Positions 1 through 6,840 of a stretch of 22,676 nt of DNA are shown here, piece by piece. The stretch's first letter is position 1; every line of letters begins with the position of its first letter. The stretch is from NCBI GenBank assembly GCA_050618055.1, contig JBNLVK010000106.1, forward strand, positions 1 to 22,676, in the 5' to 3' direction. The notes under the pieces were generated by a model that had not been told where the DNA came from, made no database searches, and worked only from the letters and a program-made list of their open reading frames with translations. The position numbers were made by a program, and so were the translations under genes. This DNA is from CALDCK01 sp050618055. GTDB taxonomy: Bacteria > Myxococcota_A > UBA9160 > SMWR01.

Positions 1-45
1 CCAGACGGATGGCCTGAGCAGTCGGCTCGTGCAGACATTCCCTAG
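1..45. repeat. Right half of a dispersed palindromic element (copy 1, cut by window edge)
   Basis: These 45 bases match 15065-15109 at 43 of 45 positions by eye, differing only at window positions 6 and 15. They hold the right arm of the inner hairpin (7-19), the outer-stem arm TCGTGCAG (27-34), a 4-nt spacer ACAT and the terminal TCCCTAG (39-45). The last four bases, CTAG, contain the TAG stop codon of the minus-strand gene ending at 42. The left half lies outside the window. It is in the same orientation as the complete copy near 15.1 kb. Confidence 0.85.
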
Positions 46-680
46 CCGGGCAGCGTTCCCTCGGCCGCGTTCAGGTAGGCCACGAAGGGGTCGTGGTCGG
101 CGTCGGTGTGCCAGGTGTACTCGGTGAACGCGGCCACCTGCTCGGCGCGCTCGCGACCGTAGAGGCGCGCGATCACCGCCAGCGCCATGTCGGTGCCGGC
201 CGAGACGCCCGACGACGTGGCGAAGGGGCCGTCCTCCACCCAGCGCGCCTCGGTCACCCAATGGACCTTCTCGCTCTGGCTGGCGGCGAGCTGGAAGAAC
301 ATCTTGTTCGACGTGGCGCGGCGACCGTCCAGCAGGCCCGCCTTCGCCAGCAGCGCCGAGCCGGAGCAGACCGACAGGGTCACCTCGGCCCGGGCGGCGC
401 GCTCGCGCAGGAAGCCGAGCAGCACCTCGTTGGCGAGCTGGGGCACGGTGCCGAAGCCGCCGGGCAGCAGGAGCAGGTCGAGGGGCGGGCAGTCGTCGAA
501 GTCGAAGGTCGCCACGGTCTCCACGCCGGGGCCGCTGGCCACCGGGCCCTTGTGCTCGGCCACGGTCACGATCTCCACCGCGTCGCCCAGGCAGCCGAAC
601 ATCTCGAGCGGGCCGTAGAGGTCGAGCATCTCGAACTGGTCGTAGAGAACGGCTCCGAGTCGTCGCTTGCCGTCGGGCAT
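42..680 (-). CDS. DJ-1/PfpI family protein (class I glutamine amidotransferase-like)
   Basis: The product is 212 aa and spans a whole single-domain DJ-1/PfpI protein. The nucleophile-elbow motif SVCSGSALLAKAGLL puts the likely active-site Cys at residue 105, with LLLLPGGFG (about 69-77) and SSGVSAGTDMAL (about 156-167) as further family motifs. DJ-1/PfpI members include isonitrile hydratases, chaperone/glyoxalase-like enzymes and regulator domains. No AraC-type DNA-binding domain follows, so this is a stand-alone, probably cytoplasmic enzyme of unknown substrate. It lacks the YDPxPPF-type C-terminus I associate with isonitrile hydratase and has WHTDADHDPF instead. The ATG at 680 is chosen because GAGGAG precedes it by a suitable distance; an upstream ATG at 743 has no such site. 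It is divergent from the stress protein at 772, and its stop lies in the terminal CTAG of the repeat. Confidence 0.88.
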   Translation of the reverse strand: MPDGKRRLGAVLYDQFEMLDLYGPLEMFGCLGDAVEIVTVAEHKGPVASGPGVETVATFDFDDCPPLDLLLLPGGFGTVPQLANEVLLGFLRERAARAEVTLSVCSGSALLAKAGLLDGRRATSNKMFFQLAASQSEKVHWVTEARWVEDGPFATSSGVSAGTDMALAVIARLYGRERAEQVAAFTEYTWHTDADHDPFVAYLNAAEGTLPG

Positions 681-759
681 GGGGGTCTCCTCAGCGTGCA
701 GGATTCCGAAGACCCGGGGCGTCCGCCATGACCAAGCTCCCACGATTCCTGCCAGGCGT

Positions 760-765
760 TATGCT
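760..765 (+). promoter_or_regulatory. Putative -10 box (TATGCT) of a leaderless transcript
   Basis: TATGCT ends 6 nt before the ATG at 772 and no Shine-Dalgarno lies between. That spacing would place the transcription start on or next to the start codon. No convincing -35 hexamer is visible. The same box and spacing occur before the GTG at 5098. Confidence 0.5.
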
Positions 766-771
766 CCCGCC

Positions 772-1671
772 ATGACCAGCTTCCGACACGCCGTCGTCGG
801 CCTCGACGTCATGGCCCGCGGCAACGTACTCACCCCCGGCTGCCAGGCGGCCCTGGCCCACGTGCGCTGGCTGGCCGGCCAGGGGTCGCTGCGCTGCACC
901 CTCGTGCACTCCGACGCGCCCGACGAGAGCTGGGATCCGGAGAGCCGCGGCTTCGAGCCGAACGCGCCCGCGCAGCCCGATCCGCTGGAGGCCGCGCGGG
1001 CCGACCTCGAGAAGGCCGGCATCCAGACGACCCTCGTCGTCACCGAGGAGCGGGCGCCCTTCGCCATCCTGCGCGCGGTCCACGACGGTCCCTGCGACCT
1101 GGTGCTGGTGGGCAAGCGCACTGCCATCGATCCGGACGGTCCGCCGGTGGGCAGCACGGCCACCAAGCTGCTGCGCAAGTGCCCGTGCGCCGTGTGGGCG
1201 GTGCGACCCGGGGCGACGCCGCCGCCGACCCGCATCCTGGCCGCCAGCGACCTGTCCGAGGTGGGGCGCAAGGTGCTCCAGCGCTCGGCCGAGATGGCGA
1301 AGGCGTCCGGGGCCGAGCTCCACGTGGTCCACGCCATCCAGCTCACCATGGCCGCCCAGCTGGGCAGGAACGGCTCGGAGGAGGAGTGGATCGCCGAGCG
1401 CCGCGGCGAGGTCGCGAAGGCCCTGCGCGCCGAGCTGGCCGCGTTCGACACCGAGGCCCAGCTCCACATCGGTGTCACCTCGCCGACCCGCGCGGTGCTG
1501 GAGTGCGAGGCGCACCTCTCCCCCGACCTGATCGTGATGGGCACGGTCTCGCGGGGCGGGGTCCCTGGGCTGCTGCTGGGGAACACCGCGGAGCGGCTGC
1601 TGAACCGGCTCGACACCTCGCTGCTGGCCCTCAAGCCCGCCGACTTCGTGAGCCCCATCAAGTTCGACTGA
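772..1671 (+). CDS. Tandem universal stress protein (UspE-like)
   Basis: The product is 299 aa with two Usp domains in tandem, roughly residues 4-146 and 153-287. The second ends in the classic nucleotide-binding signature GTVSRGGVPGLLLGNTAERLL split around residues 257-277, close to the UspE form. The first domain carries VGKRT(AIDPDGPP)VGSTATKLLRKCPC, a version with a longer loop. Usp proteins bind ATP/AMP and support survival under stress; partners cannot be inferred here. There is no signal peptide, so it is cytoplasmic. The ATG at 772 starts the first beta strand (FRHAVVGLD) with a normal lead-in. No Shine-Dalgarno is visible and a TATGCT box sits 6 nt upstream, so the mRNA may be leaderless. 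It is divergent from the DJ-1 gene and followed by a 54-nt gap. Confidence 0.9.
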   Translation: MTSFRHAVVGLDVMARGNVLTPGCQAALAHVRWLAGQGSLRCTLVHSDAPDESWDPESRGFEPNAPAQPDPLEAARADLEKAGIQTTLVVTEERAPFAILRAVHDGPCDLVLVGKRTAIDPDGPPVGSTATKLLRKCPCAVWAVRPGATPPPTRILAASDLSEVGRKVLQRSAEMAKASGAELHVVHAIQLTMAAQLGRNGSEEEWIAERRGEVAKALRAELAAFDTEAQLHIGVTSPTRAVLECEAHLSPDLIVMGTVSRGGVPGLLLGNTAERLLNRLDTSLLALKPADFVSPIKFD

Positions 1672-1712
1672 GCTGCAACGTACTGCGGCAGACCACTTCC
1701 GCCGGGCGGCGG

Positions 1713-1718
1713 TATCGT
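1713..1718 (+). promoter_or_regulatory. Putative -10 box (TATCGT) of a leaderless transcript
   Basis: TATCGT ends 7 nt before the ATG at 1726, with no Shine-Dalgarno between. A 5-bp GC hairpin (CCGCC/GGCGG, 1699-1712) lies just upstream with no T-tract, so it is not a clear terminator for the stress-protein gene. Confidence 0.4.
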
Positions 1719-1725
1719 ACGCCCC

Positions 1726-2748
1726 ATGCGATCCCCCATCCGACTGCTGGTCCTCGCCCTCTCCCTGGCTCTGGCCGGCCCGGTGTTCGCCGATGACGGC
1801 CACCCGCACCACGGGAAGCGCCCCGACGACCACGCGCCCATCGGCGTGATGGGCGACCACCGGCACCACGCCGGCGAGGTGATGTTCTCCTACCGCTACG
1901 CGCACATGCGCATGAGCGGCAACCGCAGCCGCACCGAGCACCAGAGCCTGGGCGACGTCTTCGGACGCGGCTTCATGATCGCGCCGAAGGACATGGACGC
2001 CGAGATGCACATGATCGGCGCCATGTGGGCGCCGACCGACCGCATCACGCTGATGGGCATGCTGCCGATCGTGCAGAAGCGCATGGACCACGAGAACGTG
2101 GCGGGCGGACGCTTCGACACCGAGACCTCGGGCCTGGGCGACGTGAAGCTGACGGCCCTGATCGGGCTCTTCGACGGCGAGACCCACGACCTGCACCTGA
2201 ACGCCGGCGTCTCGTTCCCCAGCGGATCGATCGACGAGCACGGCACGGTCCAGACGCCGATGGGCTCGGCGCGGGTGAAGCTCCCGTACCCGATGCAGCT
2301 GGGCTCCGGCTCCGTCGACGTGCTGCCCGGCCTCACCTACCTGGGCCGCGGCGACGACTGGTCCTGGGGCGCCCAGGCGATGGGCACGATCCGCACCTAC
2401 CAGAACAGCGAGCGATACAAGCTGGGCGACCGGGTCGACCTGACCGCCTGGCTGGCGCGGCCGTGGACGTCGTGGCTCAGCACGTCGGCGCGGGTGGGCT
2501 GGTCGTGGTGGGGCAACATCCGCGGCGCCGATCCCGACCTGAACCCCTTCGCCGTGCCCACCGCCGACCCGGACCGGCGCGGCGGCTGGCGCCTCGAGGT
2601 CGCGCCGGGGCTGAACTTCCTGCTGCCCGGCGGCCACCGCATCGCCATCGAGGCGCCGCTGCCGGCGACCCAGTGGCTCTACGGTCCGCAGCTCGAGACC
2701 GACTGGCGGCTGGTGGTCGGCTGGCAGAAGGCCTTCAAGGCCTACTAG
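1726..2748 (+). CDS. Outer-membrane beta-barrel protein with His/Met-rich N-terminus
   Basis: The product is 340 aa. Residues 1-22 are a clear Sec signal peptide (basic start, leucine/alanine core, VFA cleavage site before DD). The mature protein begins with a His-rich stretch (HPHH, DHRHH) followed by Met/His-rich strands (YAHMRMSG, MDAEMHMIG, LMGMLP). The remainder alternates aromatic and polar strands and ends in an aromatic residue (KAY), as expected of an outer-membrane barrel. It resembles the 'transporter'/phenol-degradation MetA-type barrel family (PF13557-like), some members of which lie near copper-handling genes. That comparison is from memory. The His/Met richness suggests, without proving, soft-metal contact. 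The last 14 nt overlap the convergent amidotransferase gene. Confidence 0.82.
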   Translation: MRSPIRLLVLALSLALAGPVFADDGHPHHGKRPDDHAPIGVMGDHRHHAGEVMFSYRYAHMRMSGNRSRTEHQSLGDVFGRGFMIAPKDMDAEMHMIGAMWAPTDRITLMGMLPIVQKRMDHENVAGGRFDTETSGLGDVKLTALIGLFDGETHDLHLNAGVSFPSGSIDEHGTVQTPMGSARVKLPYPMQLGSGSVDVLPGLTYLGRGDDWSWGAQAMGTIRTYQNSERYKLGDRVDLTAWLARPWTSWLSTSARVGWSWWGNIRGADPDLNPFAVPTADPDRRGGWRLEVAPGLNFLLPGGHRIAIEAPLPATQWLYGPQLETDWRLVVGWQKAFKAY

Positions 2749-3580
2749 TCGGGCGCACCTGCCGGTCGAGCCAGTTGCGCACCTCGACGGTGCGCTCGGC
2801 CACGTCCAGCAGCCGGATCTCGGCGGAAAGCGTCTCGGGGCGCGCCGGCGCGCGTCCCGCGTGGAGCGCCTCCAGGTCGTCGACGTAGGCGTCGGCCGCG
2901 GCGGCGTCCGGGAAGGTGCCCTGGTCCACCAGCTCCTGGCGGCGCAGGCGGCACAGGGAGGCCACCTCGTGGGGGTCGTACTCCGGGTGGTACTGGACGG
3001 CCCAGAAGCGGGCGCGGGGGAACGCCACGTCCACCGCCTGCACGGCGCTGAAGTCGTTGCCGGCCAGCCGGGTGGCGCCCTCCGGCAGGCGCGTGATCTC
3101 GTCGGCGTGGCTGGTGAAGGCGTCGAACAGCGGGGGCTTGCCCCGGTAGAGCGGGTGGTCGCGGCCGGCCGTGGTCGCCTCGATGCGGCGCGCCACGCCG
3201 AACTCGCGGCCGCGCGGGTTCGCCCCGCATTCCCCGCCGCCGGCGACCACCGCCAGCTGGGCCGCCCAGCAGCTGCCGAAGTTGGGGACGCCGGCGGAGA
3301 GCAGCGCGCGCGCCAGATCCACCTGGCGTCGCACGCGCGCGTCGTCCGCGCGGTGGATGGTCAGGCTCGAGCCGGTCCAGACGGCGCCGTCGAAGTCGCC
3401 GAGGGCCGCGCCGCGGGGCAGGGCGGCGTCGGCGTCGGCCGGGGTTGCGACGTCGATCTCCGCCGCCGGCTCGATCGCGCGCAGCAGCCGCGCGTAGAGC
3501 CGGCCGGCCTCGGTCCCGCCGGCGCCGGCCAGCGCCTCGCGACCCTCGCGCGGGTAGGCGTCGAGCACGAGCAGGCGCAC
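2735..3580 (-). CDS. Class I glutamine amidotransferase-like protein (GuaA-type GATase domain)
   Basis: The product is 281 aa from a GTG start at 3580, preceded by GGAG about 4 nt upstream. It has the class I amidotransferase nucleophile motif NFGSCWAAQ with Cys104 and the catalytic pair VQYHPEYD with His198 and Glu200. It matches stand-alone GMP-synthase-like GATases, which release ammonia from glutamine or act on gamma-glutamyl bonds. No synthetase domain is attached, so the acceptor is unknown. The C-terminal about 70 residues (215-281) are helical. Eight nucleotides separate it from the upstream dioxygenase stop (3589), so the two are almost certainly co-transcribed. Its 3' end overlaps the 3' end of the convergent barrel gene by 14 nt. 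Confidence 0.88.
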   Translation of the reverse strand: MRLLVLDAYPREGREALAGAGGTEAGRLYARLLRAIEPAAEIDVATPADADAALPRGAALGDFDGAVWTGSSLTIHRADDARVRRQVDLARALLSAGVPNFGSCWAAQLAVVAGGGECGANPRGREFGVARRIEATTAGRDHPLYRGKPPLFDAFTSHADEITRLPEGATRLAGNDFSAVQAVDVAFPRARFWAVQYHPEYDPHEVASLCRLRRQELVDQGTFPDAAAADAYVDDLEALHAGRAPARPETLSAEIRLLDVAERTVEVRNWLDRQVRPTSRP

Positions 3581-3588
3581 CGTCGCTC

Positions 3589-4434
3589 CTAGAACGGACG
3601 GTCGCCGGCGATCGTCACCCGCGTCATCACCCGCTCGAAGTCCTGGTAGTCGTCCATGGCGTAGTGCTGGACGCAGCGGTTGTCCCAGAACGCGACGGAG
3701 CGCGGCTCCCAGCGGAAACGGCAGGTGAACTCGGGTCGGGTGACGTGCTCGTACAGGAAGTCGAGCAGGGCCCGGCTCTCGGCGTCGGTCAGGCCCGCGA
3801 TGCGCTGGGTGAACATCGGGTTCACGAACAGACCGGGCGCGCCGGTCTCTGGGTGGATGCGTACCACCGGGTGCTCCACCTCCTTCTCCACCGCCTCCGA
3901 CCAGCGATAGGTCATGGGCGCGTCGCCCCGGTACTTCTCCTCGCCGGTGACCCTCGGGTCGTAGGCGCGCGCCGCGCTGTGCACGGCCACCAGCCCGTCG
4001 AGCATCTCCTTCATGGTGTCCGACAGCGCCTGGTAGGCCCGGGTCATGCTGGCGAAGAGGGTGTCGCCGCCGTAGGGCGGAATGACGTCGCCGTAGAGGA
4101 CGGTGCCCAGGCTCGGGCACTCGAAGAAGGTGTTGTCGGTGTGCCAGCCGGTGCCGAAGCTGGCCGGCTGCCCCGCCGGCTTGTGCACCCGCAGGACCTC
4201 CGGGTGCTCCGGGAGGCCCACCACGATGGGGTGGACCTCGGGCTCGCCGAAGTGGCGGGCGAAGGCGAGCTGGCGCTCGGGCGTGAGGTCCTGGTCGCGG
4301 AAGAAGACGACCGCGTGCTCGAGCAGTGCGTCGCGCACGGCGGCGAGATCGGCGTCGGGCAGCGGCGCGCCCAGGTCGACGCCGAACAGCTCGGCGCCCA
4401 GCGCGCCGGAGAGGGGCCTTGCTTCCACGCTCAT
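3589..4434 (-). CDS. TauD/TfdA-family Fe(II)/2-oxoglutarate-dependent dioxygenase (copy 1)
   Basis: The product is 281 aa, the usual TauD length. The iron triad is complete: His98 and Asp100 in GWHTDNTF and His257 in WDNRCVQHY. Thr125 (GGDT) and Arg268 match the 2-oxoglutarate-binding residues of TauD by spacing, with Arg272 as the second conserved arginine. The enzyme should hydroxylate a substrate while decarboxylating 2-oxoglutarate to succinate. Substrate (sulfonate, phenoxyalkanoate or other carboxylate) cannot be told. No Shine-Dalgarno precedes the ATG at 4434, but TATCCT lies 9 nt upstream. It lies upstream of the amidotransferase gene and downstream of the phosphatase gene, all on the minus strand. 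A paralogue starts at 5179. Confidence 0.93.
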   Translation of the reverse strand: MSVEARPLSGALGAELFGVDLGAPLPDADLAAVRDALLEHAVVFFRDQDLTPERQLAFARHFGEPEVHPIVVGLPEHPEVLRVHKPAGQPASFGTGWHTDNTFFECPSLGTVLYGDVIPPYGGDTLFASMTRAYQALSDTMKEMLDGLVAVHSAARAYDPRVTGEEKYRGDAPMTYRWSEAVEKEVEHPVVRIHPETGAPGLFVNPMFTQRIAGLTDAESRALLDFLYEHVTRPEFTCRFRWEPRSVAFWDNRCVQHYAMDDYQDFERVMTRVTIAGDRPF

Positions 4435-4443
4435 GGGACGGGC

Positions 4444-4449
4444 AGGATA
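4444..4449 (-). promoter_or_regulatory. Putative -10 box (TATCCT) before the first dioxygenase
   Basis: On the minus strand TATCCT ends 9 nt before the ATG at 4434, giving a leader of only a few nucleotides if used. There is no Shine-Dalgarno. It lies in the 22-nt gap after the phosphatase stop, so an internal promoter would uncouple the dioxygenase and amidotransferase from the phosphatase. Confidence 0.35.
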
Positions 4450-4456
4450 GCCCGCC

Positions 4457-5098
4457 TCAGGGCCCGAAGACCGGCAGCTCCGCCGGTGCCTCGGCCAGGG
4501 CGCCCGACCGCACCAGCCGTTCCGCGATCTCCCCCATGTTGCCGTTCAGGAAGTCGCGGAGCTTGGTGTGACGGGGAGGGCGGTTGCGGTAGGAGAGGTA
4601 CTCCTCCCAGGCGCGGTCGCCGCTCCAGCCCTGGTAGAGCATGCGGTAGAGCGCCACCGCGCCCCCGGTGCGCTCCGACCCGGCGGCGCAGTGGACGAGC
4701 ACCTTCTCGCCGGCCTCGCGGGCGCGCACCATCTCTTCCAGCGCGCCCACGTAGGCCGAGACCTTGCCCACGCCGCTGCCGTTCAGGCCCCAGAGGTCGA
4801 CCTTGCGCACCCCCAGCGCGGCCACCGCCTGCTGCTCGGCCACCGCCGACTCGACCCGCGGATCGTCCTTCGCCAGGTCGATCACCACGTCGACGCCCTC
4901 GTCGCGCAGCACGCGCTCGATGATCCGCGGGTGGATCTGGCCGCTGCGGTAGAGCCAGGGCGCCTCGACCACGCCCCAGTTGCGCGGGAAGAACAGGCGC
5001 TTGCCGCCGTCGCGCCACCAGGCGTAGCCGCCGCCCAGCAGTGCGCACGCCAGCAGCGCGGCGGCGATCGCCCGGTTGCGCGTCTTCCTCTCCCGCAC
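4457..5098 (-). CDS. Membrane-anchored dual-specificity/tyrosine phosphatase-like protein
   Basis: The product is 213 aa from a GTG at 5098. A basic N-terminus (RERKTRNR) is followed by one membrane segment (about residues 9-27, AIAAALLACALLGGGYAWW). By the positive-inside rule this would put the catalytic domain in the periplasm. The phosphatase signature HCAAGSERTGG gives nucleophile Cys137 and phosphate-binding Arg143. NWGVV...LYRSGQ (40-54) is typical of bacterial dual-specificity-like phosphatases. The general-acid Asp is not obvious; Asp101 in KVDLWG is a candidate. Substrates could be phosphoproteins, inositol phosphates or other phosphoesters. An ATG at 5194 in the same frame would add residues overlapping the divergent gene and is rejected. 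TATGCT sits 6 nt upstream of the GTG. Confidence 0.82.
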   Translation of the reverse strand: MRERKTRNRAIAAALLACALLGGGYAWWRDGGKRLFFPRNWGVVEAPWLYRSGQIHPRIIERVLRDEGVDVVIDLAKDDPRVESAVAEQQAVAALGVRKVDLWGLNGSGVGKVSAYVGALEEMVRAREAGEKVLVHCAAGSERTGGAVALYRMLYQGWSGDRAWEEYLSYRNRPPRHTKLRDFLNGNMGEIAERLVRSGALAEAPAELPVFGP

Positions 5099-5104
5099 GG
5101 CCCG

Positions 5105-5110
5105 AGCATA
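5105..5110 (-). promoter_or_regulatory. Putative -10 box (TATGCT) of a leaderless transcript
   Basis: On the minus strand TATGCT ends 6 nt before the GTG at 5098, the same sequence and spacing as before the stress-protein ATG at 772. There is no Shine-Dalgarno. It supports 5098 as the phosphatase start. Confidence 0.5.
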
Positions 5111-5140
5111 CCCGTGCTGGACCCGGCCCGGCGCCCCGCG

Positions 5141-5146
5141 TACCCT
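5141..5146 (+). promoter_or_regulatory. Putative -10 box (TACCCT) for the second dioxygenase
   Basis: TACCCT lies in the divergent gap, in the context GCGTACCCTGG, which recurs exactly at 14495-14505 before the TIR gene. It would give a leader of about 25-30 nt ahead of the GTG at 5179, which does have a Shine-Dalgarno. Confidence 0.35.
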
Positions 5147-5178
5147 GGCTCGCCCTGGCCCGTTCGGGAGGACCCGCC

Positions 5179-6003
5179 GTGAGCGAAGCCGCACTGAGCA
5201 TCCAGCCCGTCGCCGGCGCCCTGGGCGCCGAGGTCTCCGGCATCGACCTCTCCCAGCCGCTCTCGCCGACGCGCCAGAAGGAGCTGCACGACGCCTGGAT
5301 GCAGCACCAGGTGCTCTTCTTCCGCGACCAGCCCATCACCATCGAGCAGCACAAGGACTTCGCGCGCCACTTCGGCGACCTGCACGTCCACCCGGTGATC
5401 CAGCCGCGCCGGGACGAGGGGCACCCGGAGGTGGTGGTGCTGCTGTCCGGCGGCCGGTTCAAGTTCGTGGCCGACAAGTGGCACAGCGACGTGACCTTCC
5501 AGCACAGGCCGCCGCTCGGATCGGTGCTGCGGGCGCTGGAGGTGCCGGAGCAGGGCGGCGACACGATGTGGTCCAGCATGTACGCGGCCTACGAGGACCT
5601 CTCCGGCGAGATGCAGCGGCTGCTGTCGGGCCTGCGGGCGGTGAACGACGGCGGCGGCTTCAAGCGCATCGCCAGCCAGGAGCAGGCGGAGGCCCTCGAC
5701 CAGGACAACACCGCCGTCCATCCGGTGATCCGCACCCACCCGGTCACGGGGCGCAAGGCCGTCTTCGTGAACTCCACCTTCACCAAGCGCATCGAGGGCA
5801 TGAAGCCGGCCGAGAGCGACGCGCTGCTGCGCTTCCTGTTCGACCACGTGGGCCAGCCCCAGTTCACCTGCCGTTTCCGCTGGCGCAAGGACTCGATCGC
5901 CATGTGGGACAACCGCTGCACGCAGCACCGGGTCGTCGCCGACAACCTGGTCGACCGGCGCCACATGGAGCGCATCACCATCGTGGGCGACGAGCCCTTC
6001 TAG
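5179..6003 (+). CDS. TauD/TfdA-family Fe(II)/2-oxoglutarate-dependent dioxygenase (copy 2)
   Basis: The product is 274 aa from a GTG at 5179, with a strong GGGAGGA Shine-Dalgarno at 5166-5172. Iron ligands are His102 and Asp104 (KWHSDVTF) and His250 (WDNRCTQHR). Thr129 and Arg261 fit the 2-oxoglutarate site, with Arg265 alongside. It shares the FTCRFRW...WDNRC.QH and GD.PF C-terminus with the copy at 3589-4434, but the region between the HxD motif and the C-terminus, which usually shapes substrate choice, differs clearly. So these are diverged paralogues rather than a recent duplication. It is followed after 18 nt by an SDR on the same strand, suggesting hydroxylation followed by oxidation of the same compound. 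Confidence 0.93.
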   Translation: MSEAALSIQPVAGALGAEVSGIDLSQPLSPTRQKELHDAWMQHQVLFFRDQPITIEQHKDFARHFGDLHVHPVIQPRRDEGHPEVVVLLSGGRFKFVADKWHSDVTFQHRPPLGSVLRALEVPEQGGDTMWSSMYAAYEDLSGEMQRLLSGLRAVNDGGGFKRIASQEQAEALDQDNTAVHPVIRTHPVTGRKAVFVNSTFTKRIEGMKPAESDALLRFLFDHVGQPQFTCRFRWRKDSIAMWDNRCTQHRVVADNLVDRRHMERITIVGDEPF

Positions 6004-6021
6004 ACGGGAGACTTTCGGCCA

Positions 6022-6831
6022 ATGGACCGTGTACTGCGCGAAGGCGCCTTCGAGGGCGAGACCCACATCGTGACCGGCGCCGGCCAGGGCATCGGCCGCT
6101 GCGTCGCGCGGACGCTGGCGGCCCACGGCGCCCAGGTGACGCTGGTCGACCTGGACGAGGGCCGGCTCTCGGAGGTCCAGCAGGAGATCGCCGGCGACGG
6201 GTCGCCGAAGCCGCTGGTCGCCGCCGCCAACGTCACCGACGAGGAGCAGGTGAAGAAGGCGGTGGCCGCGACCCTCGAGTCGTCGGGCTGCATCAACGGG
6301 CTGGTGAACGTGGCCGGCATCACCCGCGACGCGCGCATCACCAAGAAGAGCTACGAGGACTTCAAGGCGGTGATGGCGGTGCACCTGCACGGCACCTTAC
6401 TGTTCTCCCGCGAGGTGGCGGTCCAGCACTGGCACCCGCTGTTCAAGGACAACGGCAACCAGCCGCTCGACGACGGGCTGAACCGCTTCATCGTGAACTT
6501 CTCGTCGGTGTCGGCGCGCAACGGCAACATCGGCCAGTTCGACTACACGGCGGCCAAGGGCGCCATCGAGTCGGCCACCAAGACGACGGCCCGCGAGTTC
6601 GCCGGCTACCGCGTGCGGGTGAACGCCATCGCGCCGGGTCCGGTGAACACGCCCATGCTCGAGGCGGTGGGACCCGAAGGCGTGGCCGCCATGGGCCGCG
6701 CCACGCTGGTGGGGCGCATCGCCGAGCCCGAGGAGATGGCCCGGACCGTGTGCGCGATCGCCGACCCGAAGCTCTTCGGCTACACGACCGGCCAGGTGTT
6801 CGCCGCCAACGGCGGGCTGTACCTGGACTAG
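6022..6831 (+). CDS. Short-chain dehydrogenase/reductase (FabG-like SDR)
   Basis: The product is 269 aa, a classical SDR. The cofactor motif TGAGQGIG is at 18-25. The acidic residue ending strand 2 (LVDLDEG) suggests NAD(H) preference. The usual NNAG is NVAG at 96-99. The catalytic residues are Ser162, Tyr175 and Lys179 (YTAAK). An insertion of about 15 residues (FKDNGNQPLDDGLNR, near 141-155) precedes the catalytic strand. The C-terminus GQVFAANGGLYLD is the usual FabG-type ending. GGGAG about 12 nt before the ATG is a plausible, slightly distant ribosome site. It is probably co-transcribed with the dioxygenase upstream and is convergent, across 9 nt, with a second SDR. Confidence 0.92.
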   Translation: MDRVLREGAFEGETHIVTGAGQGIGRCVARTLAAHGAQVTLVDLDEGRLSEVQQEIAGDGSPKPLVAAANVTDEEQVKKAVAATLESSGCINGLVNVAGITRDARITKKSYEDFKAVMAVHLHGTLLFSREVAVQHWHPLFKDNGNQPLDDGLNRFIVNFSSVSARNGNIGQFDYTAAKGAIESATKTTAREFAGYRVRVNAIAPGPVNTPMLEAVGPEGVAAMGRATLVGRIAEPEEMARTVCAIADPKLFGYTTGQVFAANGGLYLD

Positions 6832-6840
6832 CGCCGCGGA

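Noticed and set aside
691..2637. A 648-codon minus-strand frame over the stress and barrel protein genes
   Set aside because: It mirrors two well-supported plus-strand genes and has a low-complexity His/Arg/Val-rich sequence with no domain.
42..6003. Isonitrile pathway (isonitrile-hydratase-like DJ-1 protein plus PvcB-like TauD enzymes)
   Set aside because: No isonitrile synthase (PvcA-type) is present. The DJ-1 C-terminus is unlike isonitrile hydratase, and TauD-family enzymes are too common to support this.
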